Below, piece by piece: positions 57,366-64,000 of a stretch of DNA of 64,000 nt. The position numbers were made by a program, and so were the translations under genes. The notes beneath the pieces were generated by a model. That model was not told the origin of the DNA and did no database searches. It was given only the letters and a program-made list of their open reading frames with translations. The first letter of the stretch is position 1. Each line of letters opens with the position of its first letter. The stretch is from Coprousia sp963931435 (GTDB lineage: Bacteria > Actinomycetota > Coriobacteriia > Coriobacteriales > Coriobacteriaceae), in the NCBI GenBank assembly GCA_963931435.1, contig OZ007012.1:2108001-2172000 (forward strand), given 5' to 3'.

Positions 57366-59199
57366 GGCTGGACGCCCCCTTTCCATCAGCTTGTTCAGCG
57401 GCGGGATCGATCCCCAGCTCCTCGGGTCTCAGCTGGGACAGGCAGATCTCGCGGTACACCGCGCAGGCAGCGAGCAGCTCGTCGTGCGTCCCCAGCCCGA
57501 CCACGGCGCCGCGGCGCATCACGCAGATCAGGTCGGCGTCGCGCACCGAGGAGACGCGCTGGCTCACGATGACCGTGGTGAGCGGCATCGCCCCGCGCGA
57601 CCGGGCGGTCGCCGAGCGCTCCCGTATCGCGTGGCGCAGCGCCGCGTCGGTCTTGAAATCCAGCGCCGAGGCGGCATCGTCGAGCACGAGGATCTCCGGG
57701 TCGCCCACCAGGGCGCGCGCGATCGTGAGGCGCTGGCGCTGCCCGCCCGAGAAGTTCCTGCCGCCCGCCTCAACCGGAGCATCGAGCCCATCCGGCAGCG
57801 CGCGGACCACCTCGGCGGCCTGCGCGCACGCAAGCGCGCGCCACAGCTCATCATCCGTCGCGTCCGCGCAGCGCCACGCGAGGTTCGAGCGCACCGTGCC
57901 CGAGACCAGGGACGCGCGCTGGGGCACGAGCCCCACCACCTGCCGCAGCTGGCCGAGGGGCCAGGCGCGCACGTCCCGACCGAACACCTCGACCGACCCG
58001 GACTCGACGTCGTAGAGGCGCGGGATGAGCGAGACGAGGGTCGACTTGCCCGAACCCGTGCCGCCGATGACGCCCAGGGTCTGGCCGGGCGCCAGCGCGA
58101 AGCTCGCCCCCTCGACCGCCGGGCGCGCGGCGCCGGCGAACGTGAAGCGCACGCCGCTGAAACGCAGCGCCGGCACCGCGGCGGGCGCATCCGGCGCACC
58201 CGCCTCCCCCGGCCCAGGCAGCTCGACGGGCTCGACGCCCGCATCGGCGATGCTCGGCTCGCACGCCAGCACCGCGTTGATCCGCGAGGCGCTCGCGCTC
58301 GCCTTGGTGAACACCACCACCAGGTTGGCCACGTACACCACCGAGGTCAGCGTCTGCGTCATGTAGTTCACGAACGCCATCACCTCGCCCTGCGTGAGCA
58401 CGCCGGTGTCCACCTTGCCGCCGCCCATCCACAGGATGCAGCACACCGCCAGGTTCATCACCAGAAACGTCACGGGATTGAGGACCGAGGAGAGCTTGCC
58501 CACCGCGATCGCCATCGAGGCCTGGGCGTCCGCCGCGTCGCGGAAGCGCTGCCGCTCGAACCCCTCGCGCGAGAACGCGCGGATGACGCGGATGCCCGAG
58601 AGGCCCTCGCGCGTGATGAGCCCGATGCGGTCGAGCCGCGCCTGGAGCTCTTTGAAATACGGGACGAGCCGCGCCATCACCCACCAGAACACCGCGGCCA
58701 CGATGGGCATGGAGATCAGAAACACCATCCCCAGGGAGAAATCGATGGCGATCGCGGCGCAGATGGAGCCCACCGCCAGAAACGGCCAGCGGATGAGCTG
58801 GCGGATGGCGAGCGCCACGGCGAGCTGCACCTGGTTGACGTCGTTGGTGAGGCGCGTGATGAGCGAGGGCGTGCCGAACCGGTCCAGCTCGGCATACGAG
58901 AGGCGGTTGATATGCCGATAGAGGGCGCTGCGGATATCGGTGCCGATGCCCTGGGAGGCACGGCTCGCCATCTTCTGACACACGAGCGCGAACGCGATGC
59001 CCACGAGCGCGAACGCGCCCAGCAGCGCCCCGTAGCGCAGCACGGCGCCGATATCGTGCCTGAGCACGCCCTCGTCGATCATGCGGGCGATGACGAGCGG
59101 CGTCAGGATGTCGAACACGACCTCGATGAGCTTGCAGAGCGGACCCACGATCAGGTTCACGCGGAAGCGACCGAAGAACCGTCGGGCTAGTTGCAGCAT
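57358..59199 (-). CDS. ABC exporter half-transporter, degenerate-site subunit
   Basis: 613 residues from ATG 59199 with AGGAG six bases upstream. Six membrane helices (~15-310) and an ATPase domain (~345-585): Walker A GGTGSGKST, signature FSGGQRQ, Walker B ILVLDDAASALD, where Asp replaces the catalytic Glu, and a Gln instead of the H-loop histidine (IVSQRVSS). Both changes mark the degenerate-site half of a heterodimeric exporter. The domain linker (~320-345) is Pro/Ala/Gly-rich. Its 3' end overlaps the partner's start, so the two are translated together. Confidence 0.94.
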   Translation of the reverse strand: MLQLARRFFGRFRVNLIVGPLCKLIEVVFDILTPLVIARMIDEGVLRHDIGAVLRYGALLGAFALVGIAFALVCQKMASRASQGIGTDIRSALYRHINRLSYAELDRFGTPSLITRLTNDVNQVQLAVALAIRQLIRWPFLAVGSICAAIAIDFSLGMVFLISMPIVAAVFWWVMARLVPYFKELQARLDRIGLITREGLSGIRVIRAFSREGFERQRFRDAADAQASMAIAVGKLSSVLNPVTFLVMNLAVCCILWMGGGKVDTGVLTQGEVMAFVNYMTQTLTSVVYVANLVVVFTKASASASRINAVLACEPSIADAGVEPVELPGPGEAGAPDAPAAVPALRFSGVRFTFAGAARPAVEGASFALAPGQTLGVIGGTGSGKSTLVSLIPRLYDVESGSVEVFGRDVRAWPLGQLRQVVGLVPQRASLVSGTVRSNLAWRCADATDDELWRALACAQAAEVVRALPDGLDAPVEAGGRNFSGGQRQRLTIARALVGDPEILVLDDAASALDFKTDAALRHAIRERSATARSRGAMPLTTVIVSQRVSSVRDADLICVMRRGAVVGLGTHDELLAACAVYREICLSQLRPEELGIDPAAEQADGKGASSHE

Positions 59200-59316
59200 G
59201 CGCGGCTCCTGCGCGGCGCGGACGAGCCTGCACCCCGGCCGGCCGCGCCATCCCCGGCCGGAGCGGATATCCAAACGCACCTATGATACGGCACCTTGGC
59301 GCCGTTGGCCGGCGCC

Positions 59317-59520
59317 TCAAACGAAGGTGGGCCGCTTCTTCTCACGGGCACACTGTACGAGGTACATGTCGATGAGGGTCTGATAGGGTGCGCCGGTCTC
59401 CGCGGCCAGCCCCTTGAAGTAGTCGATCGCCTCGACGCTCATCCTGATGGTGACCGGCTTCTTGAGCTTGCCTGCGTAGGGGTTGGCAACCGACGTCGAG
59501 AAATCGTACTCAGTCTGCAT
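59317..59520 (-). CDS. brnA: BrnA-type antitoxin
   Basis: 67 residues. A short N-terminal strand region (YDFSTSVANPYAGKL) leads into a ribbon-helix-helix of the BrnA type: KKPVTIRMSVEAIDYFKGLA, then TGAPYQTLIDMYLVQCA. BrnA binds BrnT and represses the pair's promoter. The ATG at 59520 lies 11 bases inside the end of the toxin gene, so the pair is coupled. The toxin-first order is that of canonical brnTA. Confidence 0.88.
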   Translation of the reverse strand: MQTEYDFSTSVANPYAGKLKKPVTIRMSVEAIDYFKGLAAETGAPYQTLIDMYLVQCAREKKRPTFV

Positions 59521-59824
59521 GGCGATACCTCCTGTACGCCTCCTCCTCGCGCGGGGTCGCCCTTCGCGCGGAGATGATCCTGATGACGCCCTCCCGCTCA
59601 TGCACGGTGTGGCACGCGACGAGGAGACGCCCGCGCGAACCGAGCCCGAGGAGCACACATCGGTCCTCTTCGAAGGCATGGGCCTCGTCGAAGATCACGC
59701 GCGCATGGGCATCGAAAAACACCGTGCACGCCTCCTCGAGCGTCACGCTGTGCTTGGCGAAGTTCGTGTCCGCCTTGGCCTTGTCCCACGAGAACGAGAA
59801 GCCATCGGTATTGTCATTATACAT
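59510..59824 (-). CDS. brnT: BrnT-type ribonuclease toxin
   Basis: 104 residues. BrnT features: FSWDKAKADTNFAKHSVTLE at the N-terminus (W-D-x-x-K...N..KH), then VIFDEAHAFEED, LLGLGSRGRLLVACHT and the C-terminal RIISARRATPREEEAYR with the conserved Arg-rich helix. BrnT is a RelE-like-fold ribonuclease that inhibits translation and is held by BrnA. GAGGAGG lies ten bases before the ATG. The key His, Glu and Arg residues of the family are present, so it should be active. It is the first gene of the brnTA pair, downstream of the SRP RNA locus. Confidence 0.9.
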   Translation of the reverse strand: MYNDNTDGFSFSWDKAKADTNFAKHSVTLEEACTVFFDAHARVIFDEAHAFEEDRCVLLGLGSRGRLLVACHTVHEREGVIRIISARRATPREEEAYRRYRHAD

Positions 59825-60080
59825 ACGTTATCCGCCTCCTCGTGTCTACCGTAGAGGGCGGATCTGAAGGGTGCCTGAAAGGAATCGGACGACATCTGGC
59901 ACGGGCCTGACGCGAATTCGACTGAATCGAACCGCGCAGGTCAAAACCCCTGCGAAGGACTGGGCAGAGCCAAATTCGAACATGTTGGAGGGTGCGGATG
60001 CAGAAACAAAACACAGCGGAGGCGCGCATCACGACAGCCCGTGCGATGACGCGGGGCCACAGGGCGCACGAACAGAAAGA

Positions 60081-60200
60081 CGCCCCGTGCACTCGATGGG
60101 AACGGGTGCCCGGCAGAGGCTCCTTATGGCTGCTTCCTCCCGGACCTGACCAGGTTCGGAACATATCGTCACCCGAACCCATCGAACGCGCAGGGCGCTT
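60081..60200 (-). ncRNA. ffs: Signal recognition particle RNA, small bacterial type
   Basis: The minus strand contains the SRP domain IV core GGTCAGGTCCGGGAGGAAGC followed by AGCCATA (60154-60124). The flanking arms pair over a long hairpin: GCGCCCTGCGCGTTCGATGG at the 5' end with CCATCGAGTGCACGGGGCG at the 3' end, followed by a TCTTTCT tract. The RNA binds Ffh and targets ribosomes to the membrane. The ends are approximate. It lies downstream of tadA, a common arrangement, here with the glycerate kinase part in between. Confidence 0.95.
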
Positions 60201-60256
60201 CTGGTAATGGTACCCGCTCGGCGCGATTCCTTCAACCCGGAAACGGCGTGGCGCGT

Positions 60257-62164
60257 TCAGCGCCGCAGCAGATAGGCGCGCAGGGCGGTCTCGCCGGCGC
60301 AGATGAGGTTCGCGCGCGCCTCGTCCGCAGCGAGCGCAGCATCGAGCGGCATGGGGCGCCGGCAGATGGGCAGCACCAGATCGATGCCGCACGCGTACAC
60401 CGCATCGAGATCGTCGGCGCGTCCGCCGCAGACCGCGATGACCGGCATGCGAGGATCGATCGCCTTCGCGCGGTGGGCTATGCCCGCGGGCGCCTTGCCC
60501 GCAGCGGTCTGCGCGTCGAGCATCCCCTCGCCGGTGATGACCAGGTCCGCCGCGCGCGCCGCCTCGTCGAACCCCGCAAGGTCCAGCACGGTCTCGATCC
60601 CGGACGCGAGCCGTGCGCCCAGCGCGAGCGCGGCGGCCGCGAGCCCGCCGGCCGCACCCGCACCCGGCACGCCCGCCAAGGAGCGGGGACGCTTGCCCGG
60701 CGCCCCCACCTGCAGATCGCCCCCGTCGAGGGCGTCGCGCGCCGCCGTGAGCCGCGCCGCGTAGGCGGCCATCCAGCCATCCGCTTCGGCCAGCTCCCCC
60801 TCGTCAAGCCCCGCGAGACCCTTCTGCGGGCCGAACACGCGGACCGCGCCGCGCGCGCCCACGAGCGGGTTGCGCACATCGGCCAGGATCACGAGCTCGG
60901 CCCCTGCGAGAGTCCGCAGCGCCGGTGCGAGGTCGATGCGCGCCACGTCGCGCAAGCCGAAGAGCCCCGGCGCCACGGCGCCACCGGCCGCATCGAGCAC
61001 CCGCGCGCCGAGTGCTTGCAGGAAACCCGCGCCGCCGTCGCTCGTCGCGCTGCCGCCCAGACCAAGGTAGATGCGGCGCGCGCCGTGCGCCACGGCGTCG
61101 CGCACCAGCTCTCCGACGCCCCGCGTCGAAGCGCCGAGAGCCGCACGCGCGGTGCGCGGCGAGCATCCGATGCCCGCCGCCTCGGCCATCTCGATGACCG
61201 CCCAGGCGCCGGACGCCCCGCCATCCGATGGCGCGGCATCCCCCAGCAGGTAGCGCGCCCGCACCGCGCAGCCAAAGGGACCGGTCACCTCGAGCTCGCA
61301 CAGCGCGCCGCCGCGCGCCGCGCGCACCGCCTCCACGGTGCCCTCGCCGCCATCGGCGACGGGCATGCAGCGCGCCGACGCCTCCGGTGCGGCACGGCGG
61401 ATGCCCTCGGCGACCCACCGCCCGGCCTGCACACTCGACGCCGAACCCTTGAACGAGTCGATGGCGACGAGCACGCGGGGCGCGGGGACGCCGCATCCTC
61501 CGTGCGCCGCATCCGGCGCGCCGCCGCAAGCATCCTGCGTGCAGGTGATGCCACCGCCCGCGCGGGAAGCAGCGCGCGATTCTCCTGAAAAACCCCGCTC
61601 GAGCGACGAATCCCGGCCCCCGGCCAACGCTACGCGAGGATAATCACCGTTTTGCGCGGGAGCCGTCGGCAGCCGCGCGGCGCGCAAGCGCGCGAAGAAC
61701 GCACTCAGCTCGGCGGCGCAGGCGTCGGCGAGCACCCCGGAGGTGACGGCGAACGCGTGGTTGAGGCGCGCGTCCTCGTTCAGACGGTAGAGCGTCCCCA
61801 GCGCGCCGCCCTTGGGGTCGGGCGCGCCGTACACGCAGCGGTCGATGCGGGCGTTCACCATGAGACCGGCGCACATGCAGCAGGGCTCGAGCGTCACGTA
61901 CACCGTGCAGCCCACGAGGCGCCAACGCCCCAGCTGGCGCGCTGCCTCGAGCAGCGCCGCGAACTCGGCGTGCGCCGAGGGATCCGCATCCTGCTCGCGC
62001 CGGTTGTGCGCCCGCGCGATGATCTCGCCCCGATGCACCACCACGGCGCCGATGGGTACCTCGCCCTCGGCCGCCGCCGCGCGCGCCTCGGCAAGCGCCG
62101 CGCGCATGAAGCGCTCGTCGGCGGCGTCCGCGCCCATGCTGCCGACCGACCCGACCCGCGGCAT
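60257..62164 (-). CDS. Fusion of tRNA adenosine deaminase (TadA) and glycerate kinase
   Basis: One uninterrupted 635-codon frame with two complete enzymes. Residues ~15-160 are TadA: FMRAALAEARAAAAEGEVPI, zinc site HAE (catalytic Glu) in DPSAHAEFAALLEA and PCCMCAG in VTLEPCCMCAGLMVNARI, which converts A34 of tRNA-Arg to inosine. Residues ~160-230 are a low-complexity Gly/Ala/Ser/Arg linker. Residues ~231-635 are a GarK/GlxK-type glycerate 2-kinase: VLVAIDSFKGSASSVQAGRW, MPVADGGEGTVEA, LGLGGSATSDGGAGFLQALG and ITGEGMLDAQTAAGKAP. Start ATG 62164 lies four bases from the ROK stop. Either both halves function in one polypeptide, or the product is processed or internally initiated. Confidence 0.9.
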   Translation of the reverse strand: MPRVGSVGSMGADAADERFMRAALAEARAAAAEGEVPIGAVVVHRGEIIARAHNRREQDADPSAHAEFAALLEAARQLGRWRLVGCTVYVTLEPCCMCAGLMVNARIDRCVYGAPDPKGGALGTLYRLNEDARLNHAFAVTSGVLADACAAELSAFFARLRAARLPTAPAQNGDYPRVALAGGRDSSLERGFSGESRAASRAGGGITCTQDACGGAPDAAHGGCGVPAPRVLVAIDSFKGSASSVQAGRWVAEGIRRAAPEASARCMPVADGGEGTVEAVRAARGGALCELEVTGPFGCAVRARYLLGDAAPSDGGASGAWAVIEMAEAAGIGCSPRTARAALGASTRGVGELVRDAVAHGARRIYLGLGGSATSDGGAGFLQALGARVLDAAGGAVAPGLFGLRDVARIDLAPALRTLAGAELVILADVRNPLVGARGAVRVFGPQKGLAGLDEGELAEADGWMAAYAARLTAARDALDGGDLQVGAPGKRPRSLAGVPGAGAAGGLAAAALALGARLASGIETVLDLAGFDEAARAADLVITGEGMLDAQTAAGKAPAGIAHRAKAIDPRMPVIAVCGGRADDLDAVYACGIDLVLPICRRPMPLDAALAADEARANLICAGETALRAYLLRR

Positions 62165-62167
62165 CCG

Positions 62168-63097
62168 CTACGCCACGCCTTCCGTATCGAGCTCCTCGGA
62201 CAGCCCGCGCTTGCGCGCGAAGTGCAGGTACGCGCCGATGAGGTTCGCGGCGTTGCGGAACCGGCACGGCACGATCTCCGCGAGCGGGATGGGATACGGC
62301 AGGCTCTCCTTCAGGCGCTCGGCGGCGTCGCGCAGCCCCTGGATGAACAGCGGGTTCGCGCTCACGCCGCCGCCGATGGCGAAGCGCTCGGGATCGATGA
62401 GGAGCTGGAAGTTGTAGAACGCGCGCACGATCTTGTCGAGATGGTCGTCGAACACCGCGCGGGCGCGCTCGTCGCCCGCCTCCACGAGGGCGAGCGCCTC
62501 CTCGCCCGAGGTGATATCGCGCCCCACCGCCGCGCCGATCGCACGCGCGATGAACCCGACACCGCCGATATTGCCCAGATAGGCCATGTGACCAGCGGAG
62601 AGATCGTCTGCCAGCGCGACGCTGATCTCGCCCGCCATGAGATGGGAGCCGAGCAGCACCTCCCCATGGGTGATGACCGCGCCGCCCACGCCGGTTCCGA
62701 ACGTGGTGACGATGCCCGTCTGGGCCCCGCGCAGGCTGCCCAGCCTGAGCTCCGCCAGCGCCGAGGACTTGGCATCGTTGAACGCCTCGACCGGCAGGCC
62801 GAAGCGCTCCTCCCAAGCGGCGATATCGGTACCATCGTTGTAGCGCAGCGCACCACCTGCATACATGTAGCGCTTATCCACGTCGATGATCCCGGGCAGC
62901 GAGAACGCCACGCCCCCCAGCTCGCCCAGCGCGGCGAGATCGGCCAGCTTGCCCTCGAGCGCCGCGAGGAAGCTCTTCTGCGCGTCCTGGGGCGTGGGGA
63001 TCTTGCCCCGCTCGCCCAGGCGGCCATCCGCCACGACGCCGTACTTGATGAAGGTCCCGCCCACGTCGAACACCGCGATGCGCTGCGTTGCGCTCAT
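62168..63097 (-). CDS. ROK-family sugar kinase
   Basis: 309 residues, ATG 63097 with AAAGGA eight bases upstream. ROK features: phosphate-1 loop VFDVGGTFIKYGVV, the FSLPGIID strand, ND in EAFNDAKSSALAE (catalytic Asp), TFGTGVGGAVI and GGVSANPLFIQGL. The zinc-binding cysteine cluster (GCxCGxxGC) typical of many ROK glucokinases is absent; the region reads AGHMAYLGNIGGVG. Family members phosphorylate glucose, ManNAc, or beta-glucosides. It is tightly linked upstream of the TadA-glycerate kinase gene and downstream of the divergent tRNA-Ser. Confidence 0.9.
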   Translation of the reverse strand: MSATQRIAVFDVGGTFIKYGVVADGRLGERGKIPTPQDAQKSFLAALEGKLADLAALGELGGVAFSLPGIIDVDKRYMYAGGALRYNDGTDIAAWEERFGLPVEAFNDAKSSALAELRLGSLRGAQTGIVTTFGTGVGGAVITHGEVLLGSHLMAGEISVALADDLSAGHMAYLGNIGGVGFIARAIGAAVGRDITSGEEALALVEAGDERARAVFDDHLDKIVRAFYNFQLLIDPERFAIGGGVSANPLFIQGLRDAAERLKESLPYPIPLAEIVPCRFRNAANLIGAYLHFARKRGLSEELDTEGVA

Positions 63098-63213
63098 GCT
63101 CGTCATCCTTTCCGCAAGCCGCCCCGTCGCGCGTGCCGGCGTGCACCGGACACGCAGCCGGATGCGATGCCCGGGGCCTCGTCCGTTCATTCGATGCTAT
63201 CATTACTTGTCAC

Positions 63214-63300
63214 GGAGAGATGGCAGAGCGGTTGAATGCGGCGGTCTTGAAAACCGTTAGGCGCACGAGCGTCTCGAGGGTTCGAATCCCTCTCTCTCCG
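63214..63300 (+). tRNA. tRNA-Ser (anticodon TGA)
   Basis: Acceptor GGAGAGA (63214-63220) pairs with TCTCTCC (63293-63299), with discriminator G. The anticodon stem-loop CGGTC-TTGAAAA-CCG carries TGA, a long variable arm follows (class II, as expected for Ser), and the T arm has GGTTCGAATCC. CCA is not encoded. It decodes UCA and UCG-type serine codons. Confidence 0.96.
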
Positions 63301-63523
63301 CCCCCACCCTCGACAATTCATATCACGCATGCCCCGAGCCCCTGCCAGCAGACGGCAGTTTTTCTGCGCGCAGCCATCGCTTGCTCCCGTGCGCGGTACG
63401 GTCCCTGAGGCATAGCAGGTCGATTACAATCATGAATGCCCAGTTCATAACCCGTATTCGCGTCCTCTTTTCCTATTTGTCAAAGCGGGGTAGACCTGAG
63501 GCGGAACGTCGAAGAAAGGCAAA
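63301..63523. other. Intergenic region after tRNA-Ser
   Basis: No gene, repeat or terminator is recognised between the tRNA and the minus-strand terminator at 63524. It is less GC-rich than its neighbours. Confidence 0.4.
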
Positions 63524-63557
63524 GGCGCCAAGCGGAACCCCATCCGCTTGGCGCCTG
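63524..63557 (-). terminator. Strong terminator downstream of the LPXTG protein gene
   Basis: AGGCGCCAAGCGGA (63524-63537) and TCCGCTTGGCGCCT (63544-63557) form a perfect 14-bp stem with a 6-base loop. On the minus strand it is followed by TTGCCTTTCTT. It lies ~160 bases after the surface protein stop. Confidence 0.85.
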
Positions 63558-63718
63558 ACATCCTGTCGCGTTCTATGGCCATGGCGCGATCGCCGCCCGC
63601 GCTGTCATCGCAGGCGAGAGCCTGCCCTGCTGTTGGGACGAGCGGACTCAACCGAACCGTCACCACGGGTGAACACCAGCCCGGTCGTGACAGCCGGACT
63701 CAGGCCGTTGCCCCGGAT

Positions 63719-64000
63719 CTACACGTCCTCGCCGTCGTTAGCAGCGCTCCAATGGGCGCGCATGCCGGCGCCCACCGCCGCGATGCCGCCCAGCGCCATC
63801 GCGCCGAGGGCAGCGAGCGACACCGGGTCGCCCGTACCCGGCAGCTCGCTGGAGCTCGAGTCCTTGCCATCACCCTTGCCCGAGGAGGTCTTCTTGCTCT
63901 CCTCAAGCGCCTTGATGGCCCGCGCGAGGCGCGTGCGCGCCGCCGCGACGTCCTCCTCGGTGGCATCCGGGTTGCTCAGCACCGCGTTGGCAAGCGCCAG
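63719..64000 (-). CDS. C-terminus of an LPXTG-type cell-wall-anchored protein
   Basis: The last ~93 codons of a gene that enters from the right edge. A helical segment (ATEEDVAAARTRLARAIKAL, FIVAR/coiled-coil-like) is followed by a Ser/Lys/Gly/Asp spacer, the sorting signal LPGTGDP, a hydrophobic helix (VSLAALGAMALGGIAAVGAG) and a short tail with Arg and acidic residues. The motif matches the LPXTG class cleaved by sortase A or a related sortase, which attaches the protein to peptidoglycan. The tail ends in acidic residues rather than the usual basic ones. The main body, and so the function, is outside the window. Confidence 0.88.
   Translation of the reverse strand: MALANAVLSNPDATEEDVAAARTRLARAIKALEESKKTSSGKGDGKDSSSSELPGTGDPVSLAALGAMALGGIAAVGAGMRAHWSAANDGEDV

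Overview
The window is high-GC, densely packed chromosomal DNA from a member of the Actinobacteria. Several features suggest an anaerobic gut Coriobacteriia, most like Collinsella: a small 2x[4Fe-4S] ferredoxin, a [NiFe]-hydrogenase maturation set (hypC-hypD-hypE plus a distant hypF) with NikR, many sugar PTS genes, an LPXTG surface protein, an AbiEi-like orphan and an NRMT-type metal transporter. The lineage is an inference from content and base composition; there is no rRNA in the window.

Layout. 1-5400: start of dnaK, a broken zinc-ribbon ORF, ferredoxin, the niacin repressor niaR next to a truncated nadC, a divergent UDG-like protein, thioredoxin, and a small ORF coupled to nikR. 5400-13000: an AbiEi/DUF559-like protein, a BglG-type antiterminator lacking its RNA-binding domain, a PTS EIIBC, a frameshifted ceramidase-like gene, an AEC transporter and mupG; this looks like a locus for MurNAc or another sugar. 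13370-17600: hypF and a DHA2-type MFS pump. 17970-25350: a seven-gene operon on the minus strand (LicR-type regulator, HPr, IIB, IIC, IIA and two GH1 6-phospho-beta-glucosidases). 25600-27410: a hipBA module with a clear double operator. 27584-30000: hypCDE. 30260-36450: gph, a lipoprotein, pyrE, a ribokinase-family kinase and an OafA-type acyltransferase with an SGNH domain. 36650-46000: NRMT/Nramp and MgtE-like Mg2+ transport genes, a deacetylase-fold protein that has lost its metal ligands, PRC-barrel and YtxH proteins, a CphA-N-like protein, a CorC-family protein and TrhA. 46290-53000: a DUF362 ferredoxin protein, kup and an LtaS-like sulfatase-fold enzyme. 53080-59830: a tyrosine phosphatase, flavodoxin, pentapeptide protein, heterodimeric ABC exporter and BrnTA. 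60080-64000: SRP RNA, a TadA-glycerate kinase fusion, a ROK kinase, tRNA-Ser(TGA) and the end of an LPXTG protein.

The most unusual non-genic feature is a family of four 70-bp palindromes at 5030, 6512, 13091 and 36561. All have the same length and the same orientation. Their 21-nt arms covary to keep the stem, while the 28-nt loop is almost free to vary. They sit in intergenic DNA rich in short GC-rich repeats. One copy overlaps the start of the truncated antiterminator. Other observations worth following up are the TadA-glycerate kinase fusion upstream of the SRP RNA gene, a GH1 enzyme with Gln at the acid/base position, the metal-site-less deacetylase, the G8-tract frameshift and the orphan CphA-N-like protein.
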